This document shows positions 1 to 6,816 of a stretch of DNA of 11,181 nt, in pieces (positions within the stretch are counted from its first letter, which is position 1; the number at the start of each line of letters is the position of its first letter). The DNA is from Paracoccaceae bacterium (GTDB lineage Bacteria > Pseudomonadota > Alphaproteobacteria > Rhodobacterales > Rhodobacteraceae): the NCBI GenBank assembly GCA_015487255.1, contig WFQA01000054.1:1-11181 (forward strand), given 5' to 3'. Position numbers and translations under genes: made by a program. The notes under the pieces were generated by a model. That model had not been told where the DNA came from, did no database searches, and saw only the letters and a program-made list of their open reading frames with translations.

Positions 1-1122
1 CCGCTTGAACGGGCCAAGCCCGGTCAGTTCCTCTATATCTTCTTCCACCGCCTCACCCTCGGCCTGCAAAAAATGCTGCACCGCTTCGGCAAAGCCCTTA
101 TCCCTGATCCAGTGCAGCGCGTAAACCGGGCTTGGCAAATATCCGCGCGCCAGCTTGTGCGCCCCCTGCGCCCCGGCCTCGACCCGCGACAGGCCAAGCG
201 CTATCGCCGCCTCGATAGCACGGTAATAACACAGCTCAAAATGCAGGGACGGGTGCTGCTCGATCGCCCCCCAATAGCGGCCATAAAGCGTATCCCTGCC
301 AATGAAATTAAGCGCACCGGCAATGAAGCGGCCACCCCGCTCGGCCAGCAGCAATAGCATATCCTGGCGCAGATGCTTTTGCGCCTCGTCAAAAAACTGG
401 CGGGTCAGATAAGGCGTGCCCCATTTGCGCGCGCCGGTATCCTGATAAAACCGCCAGAAGGCATCCCAGTGTTCGGGGCGGATCTCATCCCCGCTGAGCG
501 CGATGATCTCGCCACCAAAACCTTGCGCCGCGCGCCGCTCCCTGCGGATGTTTTTGCGCTTGCGCGAGGAGAGATCGGCGAGGAAATCCTCAAAGCTGCC
601 ATAGTTCCGGTTTTGCCAGTGGAATTGCTGGTTGCGCCGCTGCATCAGGCCGATCTCGGCGCCAAGGTCAAATTCATGCCGGGTGCAAAAGGTAAGGTGA
701 AAGGAGGAAAACCGGTTTTTATCTGCAAGCTGCACCGCCCCTTGCAGCAGGGCGCGGCGGGTGTTGTCATCATGGGCCAGCAGGCGCGCGCCGCTGGCCG
801 GAGTAAAGGGCACGGCGGCTTGCAGTTTGGGGTAATAGCTGCCACCGGCGCGCTGATAGGCATCGGCCCAGTTGAAATCAAAAATATACTCGCCCTGGGA
901 GTGGGATTTCAGGTAAAGCGGCATTGCCCCCAGCAGCTTGCCAGCCTGATGGGCCAGCATATGCCGGGGCTGCCAGCCGGTGCCGGGGCCAACCGAGCCG
1001 CTATCCTCCAGCGCCTGCAAAAACCGGTGGCTGGTGAACGGGTTGCCATCGCCCAGCCTATCCCACGCAGCGGCGGGCACTTCATGCAGGCCGCTGATCA
1101 GCGATATTTCATATGCCGCAAT
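1..1122 (-). CDS. FemAB-like / GNAT-fold acyltransferase (DUF482, COG3146 type), 3' end outside window
   Basis: An uninterrupted minus-strand frame of 374 codons runs off the left edge. It reads as the family annotated as peptidogalycan biosynthesis protein or GNAT N-acetyltransferase (DUF482). Near the N-terminus is NPFTSHRFLQALEDSGSVG; then GWQPRHML, FNWADAYQRAGGSYYPKLQ, SSRKRKNIRRER in the middle, and GAQGAHKLARGYLPSPVYALHW near the C-terminus, all typical of this family. The substrate is not established; aminoacyl or acyl transfer is inferred from the fold. The last visible residues (LTGLGPFKR) suggest only a short tail is missing. The gene follows the phosphodiesterase directly and the two overlap slightly. 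There is no ATG, GTG or TTG in this frame between the upstream in-frame stop (1141-1143) and the conserved N-terminus. I take ATT at 1122-1120 as the nominal start; CTG at 1128-1126 is an alternative, and the first canonical start is GTG at 1080-1078. Confidence 0.85.
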   Translation of the reverse strand, partial: MAAYEISLISGLHEVPAAAWDRLGDGNPFTSHRFLQALEDSGSVGPGTGWQPRHMLAHQAGKLLGAMPLYLKSHSQGEYIFDFNWADAYQRAGGSYYPKLQAAVPFTPASGARLLAHDDNTRRALLQGAVQLADKNRFSSFHLTFCTRHEFDLGAEIGLMQRRNQQFHWQNRNYGSFEDFLADLSSRKRKNIRRERRAAQGFGGEIIALSGDEIRPEHWDAFWRFYQDTGARKWGTPYLTRQFFDEAQKHLRQDMLLLLAERGGRFIAGALNFIGRDTLYGRYWGAIEQHPSLHFELCYYRAIEAAIALGLSRVEAGAQGAHKLARGYLPSPVYALHWIRDKGFAEAVQHFLQAEGEAVEEDIEELTGLGPFKR

Positions 1123-1124
1123 GC

Positions 1125-1871
1125 TCAGGGCAGGTATCCCTCAAAGGTGATATTGTCAGACAGGTGGCGGGCTTCCTGCGCGTCCTCCGCCGATTTTATC
1201 GTCCAGCACAGCACCGGGTTGCCCTGTTGGCGAATCTGCTGCACGCGCGGCATATCGAGGCTTTTGAACTGGTGCGAAATGAAGCTGGCCCCGGTCGCCG
1301 TGAAATCCGGGATCCCCGCCAGCTCCTCGGCCCGCCGGCGCGGCAGCAACTGCCAGACCTCCCTGGCAAACGGGCAGGTGACCAGCCCGCGAGTGATCTT
1401 TGGCGCATGGGTTTGCATCTGGTAAATCGCATGGGGGTTGAGCGACATCACCGCCAGCGGGCCGTCATATTGCTTTAGCAGCTCGGCCACCCGCGCCTCC
1501 AGCGGGCCGACATCCGCCCCCATCGCACCATCCTGATCCTTGATCTCGACCAGCAGCGCCACCTGCCCGGCCACCTGCTCCAGCACCGCGCCAAGGGTCG
1601 GAATAGCGGAGCCATCAGGCAAGGCAAGCCCAGCCAGCTCAGCCATATCGCGCTGGCGCACCGCACCTTTGGCACCGGTGAGCCGCGCCAGATCGTAATC
1701 ATGAAAAACCACCGCCTCGCCATCACGCGACAGCTGGATATCCAGCTCGATCCCGTAACCATGGGTGATCGCGGCAGCAAAAGCCGCATGGGAGTTTTCA
1801 GTTATGCCCCCGCCATGCAGGCCCCGATGGGCAATCGGCGGGTGCAGGAAGGCCGGGTGCAGATCAGGCAA
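1125..1871 (-). CDS. Glycerophosphodiester phosphodiesterase family protein
   Basis: This is a 248-residue protein of the GDPD family, which hydrolyses glycerophosphodiesters to glycerol-3-phosphate and an alcohol on a TIM-barrel fold. The catalytic signature is complete: HRG at residues 15-17, EN at 25-26, ELD at 42-44 and FHD at 56-58, followed by the VEIKD strand and a C-terminal CWTIKS strand. There is no signal peptide, so a cytoplasmic enzyme is likely. I chose TTG at 1871-1869, which overlaps the stop of the RidA-like gene by 8 bases. It gives a short leader before IAHRG, and a GAAGGG purine run lies about 10 bases upstream. An in-frame ATG at 1961 would add 30 residues lying wholly inside the RidA gene with no family resemblance. 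It sits between the RidA-like and acetyltransferase genes, probably in one transcript. The family call is firm; the physiological substrate is unknown. Confidence 0.9.
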   Translation of the reverse strand: MPDLHPAFLHPPIAHRGLHGGGITENSHAAFAAAITHGYGIELDIQLSRDGEAVVFHDYDLARLTGAKGAVRQRDMAELAGLALPDGSAIPTLGAVLEQVAGQVALLVEIKDQDGAMGADVGPLEARVAELLKQYDGPLAVMSLNPHAIYQMQTHAPKITRGLVTCPFAREVWQLLPRRRAEELAGIPDFTATGASFISHQFKSLDMPRVQQIRQQGNPVLCWTIKSAEDAQEARHLSDNITFEGYLP

Positions 1872-2328
1872 TCTCGAATATCCCTTCAATTTCCACCGCC
1901 ACGCCCAGCGGCAGGGCGGCCACGCCAACAGCGGCGCGGGCATGGTGGCCCCTGTCGCCAAACAGTTCGACCATCAGGTCAGAGCAGCCGTTGATCACCT
2001 TGGGCTGGTCGGTGAAATCAGCGGTGGAGTTGACAAAACCGCCAAGCTTGACCACCCGCACCAGCCGCTCCAGATCACCCCCGCAAGCCGCCCGAAGTTG
2101 CGCAATGAGCGCCAGCCCGCAATGGCGCGCGGCATCATACCCTTCTTCCACGCTCACATCCGCGCCCAACCGGCCAAGGATCAGGCCATCCGGCCCGATC
2201 GACACCTGCCCCGACACAAAAACCAGATTACCGCTTTGCATGAATGGCACATAATTCGCCGCCGGGGCCGGGGCCTCGGGCAGGGTGATACCCAGCGCAT
2301 CAAGCCGGGATTGAATGGTTCTAGACAT
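1864..2328 (-). CDS. RidA family protein (YjgF/YER057c/UK114), longer subtype
   Basis: This 154-residue protein belongs to the RidA/YjgF superfamily, whose best-known members deaminate reactive enamine/imine intermediates released by PLP enzymes. Visible landmarks are the NLVFVSGQV strand, VNSTADFTDQPKVINGCSDL, and the C-terminal HARAAVGVAALP...VEIEG. Arg131 and Glu146 keep the 15-residue spacing of the E. coli RidA pair Arg105/Glu120, while the position of E. coli Cys107 is Ala133. At 154 residues it is longer than RidA (about 128). It fits the subgroup with an N-terminal extension, for which deaminase activity is less certain. ATG at 2328 is preferred over the TTG one codon upstream because the Shine-Dalgarno AGGGAGG at 2340-2334 is then 5 bases away. 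It opens a probable three-gene unit with the phosphodiesterase and acetyltransferase. Confidence 0.9.
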   Translation of the reverse strand: MSRTIQSRLDALGITLPEAPAPAANYVPFMQSGNLVFVSGQVSIGPDGLILGRLGADVSVEEGYDAARHCGLALIAQLRAACGGDLERLVRVVKLGGFVNSTADFTDQPKVINGCSDLMVELFGDRGHHARAAVGVAALPLGVAVEIEGIFEIA

Positions 2329-2333
2329 CAAAG

Positions 2334-2340
2334 CCTCCCT
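2334..2340 (-). promoter_or_regulatory. Shine-Dalgarno site deciding the RidA-like start
   Basis: AGGGAGG on the minus strand lies 5 bases before the ATG at 2328 but only 2 bases before the alternative TTG at 2331. It therefore supports the ATG. Confidence 0.75.
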
Positions 2341-2470
2341 TGAAAATATAGCGGCAGCCTAGCGCGGAAACCGGGCGGTGAAAACACCCTATTTTACGGG
2401 AAGCATACAATCGCGCATCCTGCCCGGCAGGCCATCGGCAACCGACACGGCCCTGCAAATTTGCGCCCCC

Positions 2471-2534
2471 TTGCCGAGGCGAAGCCGAGGCCACGGCGTC
2501 GCGACTCCCATTTTTGAAGGCCTCTTCAAAAATG
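2471..2534. repeat. Structured intergenic block with perfect 11-bp hairpin
   Basis: The spacer between the AEC transporter and the RidA-like gene holds several nested symmetries. A perfect inverted repeat spans 2509-2534: CATTTTTGAAG, loop GCCT, CTTCAAAAATG. An 8-base palindrome GTCGCGAC lies at 2498-2505. GCCGAGG occurs twice, at 2473-2479 and 2484-2490, around a GGC-GAA-GCC mini-hairpin. A further small hairpin (GGCA/TGCC) is at 2543-2554. The large hairpin lies 20 bases past the transporter stop, so a role in ending or stabilising that mRNA is possible. However, it has no U-tract after the stem on either strand, so it is not a standard intrinsic terminator. A dispersed repeat copy is the other possibility. 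Confidence 0.55.
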
Positions 2535-2554
2535 CCACCGTTGGCAGCCCTGCC

Positions 2555-3493
2555 CTATATACCCAAAAACCAGATCCAGCCCGCAGCGGTAAAAACAGAC
2601 GCGGTCGTGGCCAGCAGTATCGTGCTCGCCGCCACGCCCTTGGCCCGCCCATACATGGTGGCAAACACAAAAGCATTCACCCCCGGCGCCATCGCCGCCA
2701 TAAGCACCGCATTGCGCATCATCTGGGCCTCGAGCATAAAAACCTGCGTGGCCAGCAGGTAAACCAGCGCCGGATGCACCAGCAAGGAAAGCCCGCTGAT
2801 CATCCCCGCCTGCCCCAGCGAGGCCGTGAACGAATAGCGCGTCAATACCCCGCCAATGGCAAACAGCGCCACCGGCAAGGTGGTGCTGGCCAGCATATCA
2901 AGGGTAGAAAGCACCGGTACCGGCAAAGTAACCCCGCCGAGATTGATCACAAAGCCCAGCCCGATCCCGATCATCAGCGGGTTGCGAAACATCATCGGCA
3001 ATATCTTGCGCAGCGCTTGCAAGGGTGATTGCCTGTCCCGCCGCGTCACCTCCATCGTGGTGATCCCCAGCAGGTAGCAAAACGGCGCATGCACCGAAAT
3101 CAGCGCAATATTGGTGGCCAGCGCCTCCAGCCCGTAGGCCCGCTCAGAAATCGGCAGCCCCAGCAGCAGCGCATTGGAAAACAGCGCCCCGAAAGCCATC
3201 GCCACCGCCTCGCCGGGGCGGCGCTTAAAAACCACCCGCGCCAGAAAAATCGCCAGAAAAAAGCTGATGGCGGCCGCGATATAATAGGAGAGCATCAAGG
3301 GCCAGTTAAAAACCCGCCCGAGGTCCAGCCGTGCCACGCTCAAAAACAGCAATGCCGGAGCGGCAAACCTGAGGGCGAAATCCATCAGCCCATCCACCGC
3401 GCGCGTGGATATCCAGCCAAGCCGCACCGCCAGCGCCCCGCCGGCGATCAGCAAAAAAACCGGCGCGATGATGTTCAGAATTTGCGTAATCAC
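2555..3493 (-). CDS. AEC family transporter (auxin efflux carrier fold)
   Basis: This 312-residue, very hydrophobic protein has about ten predicted membrane segments arranged as two halves, the pattern of the AEC (auxin efflux carrier) family of inner-membrane permeases. Family features include N-terminal IIAPVFLLIAGGALAVRLGW, FAAPALLF in the first half, the central RNPLMIGIGLGF before the second half, and MAAMAPGVNAFVFATMYGR near the end. In bacteria such proteins are usually secondary carriers for carboxylates such as malonate or malate; the substrate here cannot be read from sequence. The start is GTG at 3493, overlapping the stop of the hydrolase by 4 bases (GTGA), so it is translationally coupled and is the last gene of the long unit. 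Its metabolic link to the upstream genes is not obvious. Length is normal for the family and nothing looks broken. Confidence 0.92.
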   Translation of the reverse strand: MITQILNIIAPVFLLIAGGALAVRLGWISTRAVDGLMDFALRFAAPALLFLSVARLDLGRVFNWPLMLSYYIAAAISFFLAIFLARVVFKRRPGEAVAMAFGALFSNALLLGLPISERAYGLEALATNIALISVHAPFCYLLGITTMEVTRRDRQSPLQALRKILPMMFRNPLMIGIGLGFVINLGGVTLPVPVLSTLDMLASTTLPVALFAIGGVLTRYSFTASLGQAGMISGLSLLVHPALVYLLATQVFMLEAQMMRNAVLMAAMAPGVNAFVFATMYGRAKGVAASTILLATTASVFTAAGWIWFLGI

Positions 3494-4290
3494 GCGGGCA
3501 GTTCCATCACCAGCCCGTCATGGGCGGGGGTCACATTTGCCGGGGTTTCCGCCAGCACTGTCCCGTAATCCATATCGATATGCATATTGGTCAGCACCGC
3601 CCGCCCGGGCGCGGCCTTGGCTATCCACTCCAGCGCTTTTTCCAGATGCACATGGGTCGGGTGCGGTGCCCGGCGCAGCGCGTCCAGCACCCAGATATCC
3701 AGCCCCTGCACCGCCGCCCAGCTTTCGTCATACATATCCGACACATCCGGCAGGTAGGCCAGCCCGCCAATGCGAAAGCCCAGCGCATCGATACGCCCGT
3801 GTTTTACCCGAAACGGCTCCAGCACAATCTCCCCGCCCGCGCCATCAATCCGCACCGGGCCGTCGATATTGTGCAGGTCCAGTATCGGCGGATAAGCACT
3901 GCCCTCGGGCTGCACAAACACATAGCCAAAGCGCGAGACCAGCGCATTGGCCGTTGGGCCATCCGCATAAACCTTCAGCCGCTCGCGCAGGTTATAAACC
4001 ACCACCCGCAGGTCATCGACCCCGTGCACATGGTCGGCATGTGAATGGGTATAGACCACCCCGTCCAGCTTCGAGACCCCGGCGGCAAGCAGTTGCTCGC
4101 GCAGGTCCGGCCCGGTATCGATCAGCGCCCTTGTGGTGCCAAAAGCGCTGACCCGCTCAACCAGCAATGCGCAGCGGCGGCGGCGGTTGCGCGGGTTTTG
4201 CGGGTCACAATTCCCCCAGTCCGGGCCAATGCGCGGCACCCCGGCAGAGGAGCCGCAGCCAAGGATGGTATAGCGGTAGGTATCACTCAT
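3490..4290 (-). CDS. MBL-fold metallo-hydrolase, PhnP-like
   Basis: A 266-residue metallo-beta-lactamase-fold hydrolase. The metal-binding signature THSHADH is at residues 81-87. Further likely ligands are the His of VKHG, the Asp in LPDVSD, and the His of NMHIDMDYG near the C-terminus. The N-terminus GCGSSAGVPRIG...WGNCDP..NPRNRRRRC (residues 11-40) is the hallmark of the PhnP-like branch. E. coli PhnP opens phosphoribosyl cyclic phosphate in phosphonate use. This copy is not among phn genes but in a conserved alphaproteobacterial cell-cycle/cell-wall cluster, so the PhnP reaction should not be assumed; a cyclic phosphodiester substrate is plausible. ATG at 4290 overlaps the TatD stop by 4 bases (ATGA), and its own stop overlaps the transporter start. 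It has no signal peptide and is probably cytoplasmic. Confidence 0.92.
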   Translation of the reverse strand: MSDTYRYTILGCGSSAGVPRIGPDWGNCDPQNPRNRRRRCALLVERVSAFGTTRALIDTGPDLREQLLAAGVSKLDGVVYTHSHADHVHGVDDLRVVVYNLRERLKVYADGPTANALVSRFGYVFVQPEGSAYPPILDLHNIDGPVRIDGAGGEIVLEPFRVKHGRIDALGFRIGGLAYLPDVSDMYDESWAAVQGLDIWVLDALRRAPHPTHVHLEKALEWIAKAAPGRAVLTNMHIDMDYGTVLAETPANVTPAHDGLVMELPA

Positions 4291-5081
4291 TGCGGCTTCC
4301 AGGCGGCGGCCTTGCTGAACAGGCGGTCAAAATTCGCGCTGGTCTGCGCGGCGAAATCGGCGAAACCCATGCCCGTCACCTCGGCGCCGATACGGGCGGT
4401 ATGGATGGTATGGGCCGGCTCGTTGCGCTTGCCTCTATGGGGTATCGGGGCCAGATAGGGCGCATCGGTCTCCAGCAATATCCGCTCTTTGGGCGCGGCG
4501 GCGAAAATAGCGCGCAGCTCGGTGGATTTCTTGAATGTGGCAATACCCGACATCGAAAGATAAAACCCCAGATCAAGCGCCACCCGCGCCAGCTCGGGGC
4601 CAGAGGAATAACAGTGCATCACACAGGAAAACCCGCCCGTTTTGCTCTCGATGGTCAGGATTTCCATCATGTCCTGATCCGCGGCGCGGGCATGGATGAT
4701 CAGCGGCAGCCGGGTTTGCCGTGCCGCCTCGATATGCACCAACAGCGATTGCCGCTGGATTTCCGCGCTCTCGGCGGTGTAGTGATAATCCAGCCCGGTC
4801 TCGCCAATGCCAACCATTTTGGGGTGGGCGGCCAGTGCCACCAGTTCCTCCACCGAGACCATCGGCTCGTTAGCCGCGCTCATCGGGTGGGTGCCGGCGG
4901 CAAAAAACACCGGAGGGTATTTTTCGGCAATCGCGCGCACGTTTTTGACGGCGCGCAGCTTGGTGCAGATGGTCACCATCCGGGCCACCCCGGCCTCGCG
5001 GGCGCGGGTGATTATGGCGTCCAGCTCCCCTTCGAAATCGGGGAAATCAAGGTGGCAATGGCTGTCAACGATCTCGGGCAT
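4287..5081 (-). CDS. TatD family metal-dependent hydrolase (YcfH-like)
   Basis: A 264-residue TatD-family TIM-barrel hydrolase. Metal-ligand motifs are in order: DSHCHLDF near the N-terminus, the Glu of GIGETGLDYH, LIIHAR, VMHCYSSG (often HCFSG in relatives), and LLETDAPYLAP near the C-terminus. Members act as metal-dependent 3'-exonucleases or D-aminoacyl-tRNA deacylases in different reports, so the exact role here is open. The gene follows holB, as ycfH-like genes do in many proteobacteria. I chose ATG at 5081, which places the conserved DSHCHLDF six residues from the start as in relatives and leaves 11 bases after the holB stop. A TTG at 5096 would overlap the holB stop (TTGA) and add five residues; it cannot be excluded because the site before the ATG has only a weak Shine-Dalgarno. 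Confidence 0.92.
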   Translation of the reverse strand: MPEIVDSHCHLDFPDFEGELDAIITRAREAGVARMVTICTKLRAVKNVRAIAEKYPPVFFAAGTHPMSAANEPMVSVEELVALAAHPKMVGIGETGLDYHYTAESAEIQRQSLLVHIEAARQTRLPLIIHARAADQDMMEILTIESKTGGFSCVMHCYSSGPELARVALDLGFYLSMSGIATFKKSTELRAIFAAAPKERILLETDAPYLAPIPHRGKRNEPAHTIHTARIGAEVTGMGFADFAAQTSANFDRLFSKAAAWKPQ

Positions 5082-5092
5082 GGGTCTATATC

Positions 5093-6193
5093 TCAACTGG
5101 CCCGGCGGGCCGCCGAGTCTATCTGCAAGAAGGTATCAAGGATCACCTGCCCCGGGTCAAGGTTCACCGCGCGTGCATGCCCGGTTTTTGCCGAAATCAC
5201 CTGCTGCTGTTCCGCCCATATCCGCGCCTGCGCCGCATTGCCCGAAAGCCGCGCCGCCAGAGCCAGCTCGCCATTTGCCGCCTCTACCATTGCCATGCCC
5301 GCCCCGTGCCGCGCCAGCCGCACCAGCGCCAGATCGATCAGATGCAGCATCAGCGCATAGCGGTTTTCATTACCGCGCCCGGTGCATTTATCCGCTAGCG
5401 CCAGCGCCTGCTCGCGCGCCAGCCCCGGCGCGGTGCCAATCAGGGCCATGATCTGGCCGTAAAGCCCGACCCCGTCATCCGAGAGCAGCCGCACCGCCTG
5501 CCCCGGCGCGCCGCCAGACAGCGCCGCCAGTGCCGGTGACATATCCTCCACCCGACCGACCTGTGCCAGCGCCTTGCCCATATCCGCCTCACTCAGGGCC
5601 TCGCAGCGCAGGCTGCGGCAGCGCGAGCGGATGGTGGGCAGCAGCATCGAGGGCTGATGCGCAACCAGCAGCAGCACGGTTTTTTCGGGGGGTTCCTCAA
5701 GGATTTTCAGCAAGCCGTTGGCGGCGCTGCTGTTTAGTTCATCCGCCGCGTCAACAACCGCCACCCGCCAGCCGCCATCCGCCGCCGAGAGGTTGAAAAA
5801 CCCTTTCAGCTTGCGCACCTCGTCAATGGTGATCACGGTTTTGAGGCGCTTTTTCTTTTCGTCATAACCCCGGCGGCAGAGCAGCAGGCGCGGCTCGGCC
5901 AGTGCCGCCATGCGATGCAGCACCGGGTGGTTCGGGTCAGCCGGGGCAAGGGTGGCGGCGGGCGGGGTATCATCGCTCTGGGTCAGTAAAAATCGGGCGA
6001 TCCGCCAGGCCAGCGTGGCCTTACCCACCCCTTTGGGGCCGGAGATCAGCCAGGCATGGTGCATGCGCCCGCCGTGATACGCATCCAGAAAAGCCATCTC
6101 CGCCGCATTTTGGCCAAACAGGTTTTTGCTGTGGCGCGGGTGCGGGGCACCCTCGATCATATCCGGCTCGGGGGGCAGGGTATCATCGCTCAT
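5093..6193 (-). CDS. holB: DNA polymerase III subunit delta prime
   Basis: This 366-residue protein is the clamp-loader subunit delta-prime, which works with delta and DnaX to load the beta clamp at replication forks. The AAA+ core is clear: HHAWLISGPKGVGKAT with the P-loop at residues 52-60, followed by ITIDEVRKLKGF, VAVVDAADELNSSAANGLLKILEEPP (Walker B region) and PTIRSRCRSLRCEAL, the sensor/arginine-finger SRC region. The C-terminal third is variable, as usual in this subunit. ATG at 6193 overlaps the tmk stop by 4 bases (ATGA). Adjacency to tmk is the widespread bacterial tmk-holB pairing, which links dTTP supply to replisome assembly. Length is normal and all key motifs are present. Confidence 0.96.
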   Translation of the reverse strand: MSDDTLPPEPDMIEGAPHPRHSKNLFGQNAAEMAFLDAYHGGRMHHAWLISGPKGVGKATLAWRIARFLLTQSDDTPPAATLAPADPNHPVLHRMAALAEPRLLLCRRGYDEKKKRLKTVITIDEVRKLKGFFNLSAADGGWRVAVVDAADELNSSAANGLLKILEEPPEKTVLLLVAHQPSMLLPTIRSRCRSLRCEALSEADMGKALAQVGRVEDMSPALAALSGGAPGQAVRLLSDDGVGLYGQIMALIGTAPGLAREQALALADKCTGRGNENRYALMLHLIDLALVRLARHGAGMAMVEAANGELALAARLSGNAAQARIWAEQQQVISAKTGHARAVNLDPGQVILDTFLQIDSAARRAS

Positions 6194-6816
6194 GGCAGGT
6201 GGCCCTTCAGCGCGGCGCGCACCCGCTGTGCCACCGCCGCTTCATCACCATTGCCGTCAATCCCGATGCAGCGGTCGGGGAAATCGGTCAGCAACCGGCG
6301 GTAGCCATCGCGCAGTTTTTGCTGGAACCCCGCGCCGAGCTCCTCAAAGCGGTCCTCGCCCGAGTTGCGCGCCAGTCCGCGCTTCAGCCCGGTTTTTGCG
6401 TCGATATCTATCACCAGGGTCAGGTCCGGCACGCGGCCAATCACCAGCCGGTGCAGGGTGTCAACCAGCGCGCGCAGCTCCGCCCGCGCCGCGCCCTGAT
6501 AAACCCGGGTTGAATCGGCAAACCGGTCGGAGATCACGATCTTTCCCTGCGCCAGAGCGGGCAGGATGGTGCGCTCGATATGGTCGCGCCGCGCGGCGGT
6601 AAACAGCAGAATTTCGGTTTTGGGTGACCAGCGGTTCGGCTCGCCCTCCACCAGCAAGCGCCGAATCTCCTCGGCCCCCGTAGAGCCGCCCGGCTCGCGG
6701 GTCAGCACCACATCGTAACCTTCGGCGCGCAAATCGGCGGCCAGCCGCTTGGCCTGAGTTGATTTGCCCGAGCCATCCGCCCCTTCAAAGCTCAGGAAAA
6801 ACCCGCTGCCGCTCAC
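6190..6816 (-). CDS. tmk: Thymidylate kinase (dTMP kinase)
   Basis: A 208-residue thymidylate kinase that phosphorylates dTMP to dTDP with ATP, a required step to dTTP. The P-loop FEGADGSGKSTQ is at residues 10-21, the nucleotide-site motif REPGG at 40-44, the SDRF motif at 96-99, and a LID region ARNSGEDRFE follows in the C-terminal half. The start is GTG at 6816, overlapping the carboxypeptidase stop as GTGA, so translation is probably coupled to dac. Its own stop overlaps the holB ATG. Length and motifs match the family with nothing missing. Confidence 0.97.
   Translation of the reverse strand: MSGSGFFLSFEGADGSGKSTQAKRLAADLRAEGYDVVLTREPGGSTGAEEIRRLLVEGEPNRWSPKTEILLFTAARRDHIERTILPALAQGKIVISDRFADSTRVYQGAARAELRALVDTLHRLVIGRVPDLTLVIDIDAKTGLKRGLARNSGEDRFEELGAGFQQKLRDGYRRLLTDFPDRCIGIDGNGDEAAVAQRVRAALKGHLP

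Noticed and set aside
373..1425. Long plus-strand open frame of 350 codons
   Set aside because: It is antisense to the acetyltransferase and phosphodiesterase genes, which carry clear family motifs; long shadow frames are common in GC-rich DNA. The same applies to plus-strand frames at 1765-2343, 2378-3028, 3405-4151, 4167-5360 and 7410-7937.
1872..1961. N-terminal extension of the phosphodiesterase from ATG 1961
   Set aside because: The extra residues lie entirely in the RidA-like coding region and show no family resemblance.
2509..2534. Intrinsic terminator for the AEC transporter
   Set aside because: The stem is perfect, but its 3' arm ends in A-run then TG on both strands and no U-tract follows. 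It was kept as a structured element, not as a terminator.
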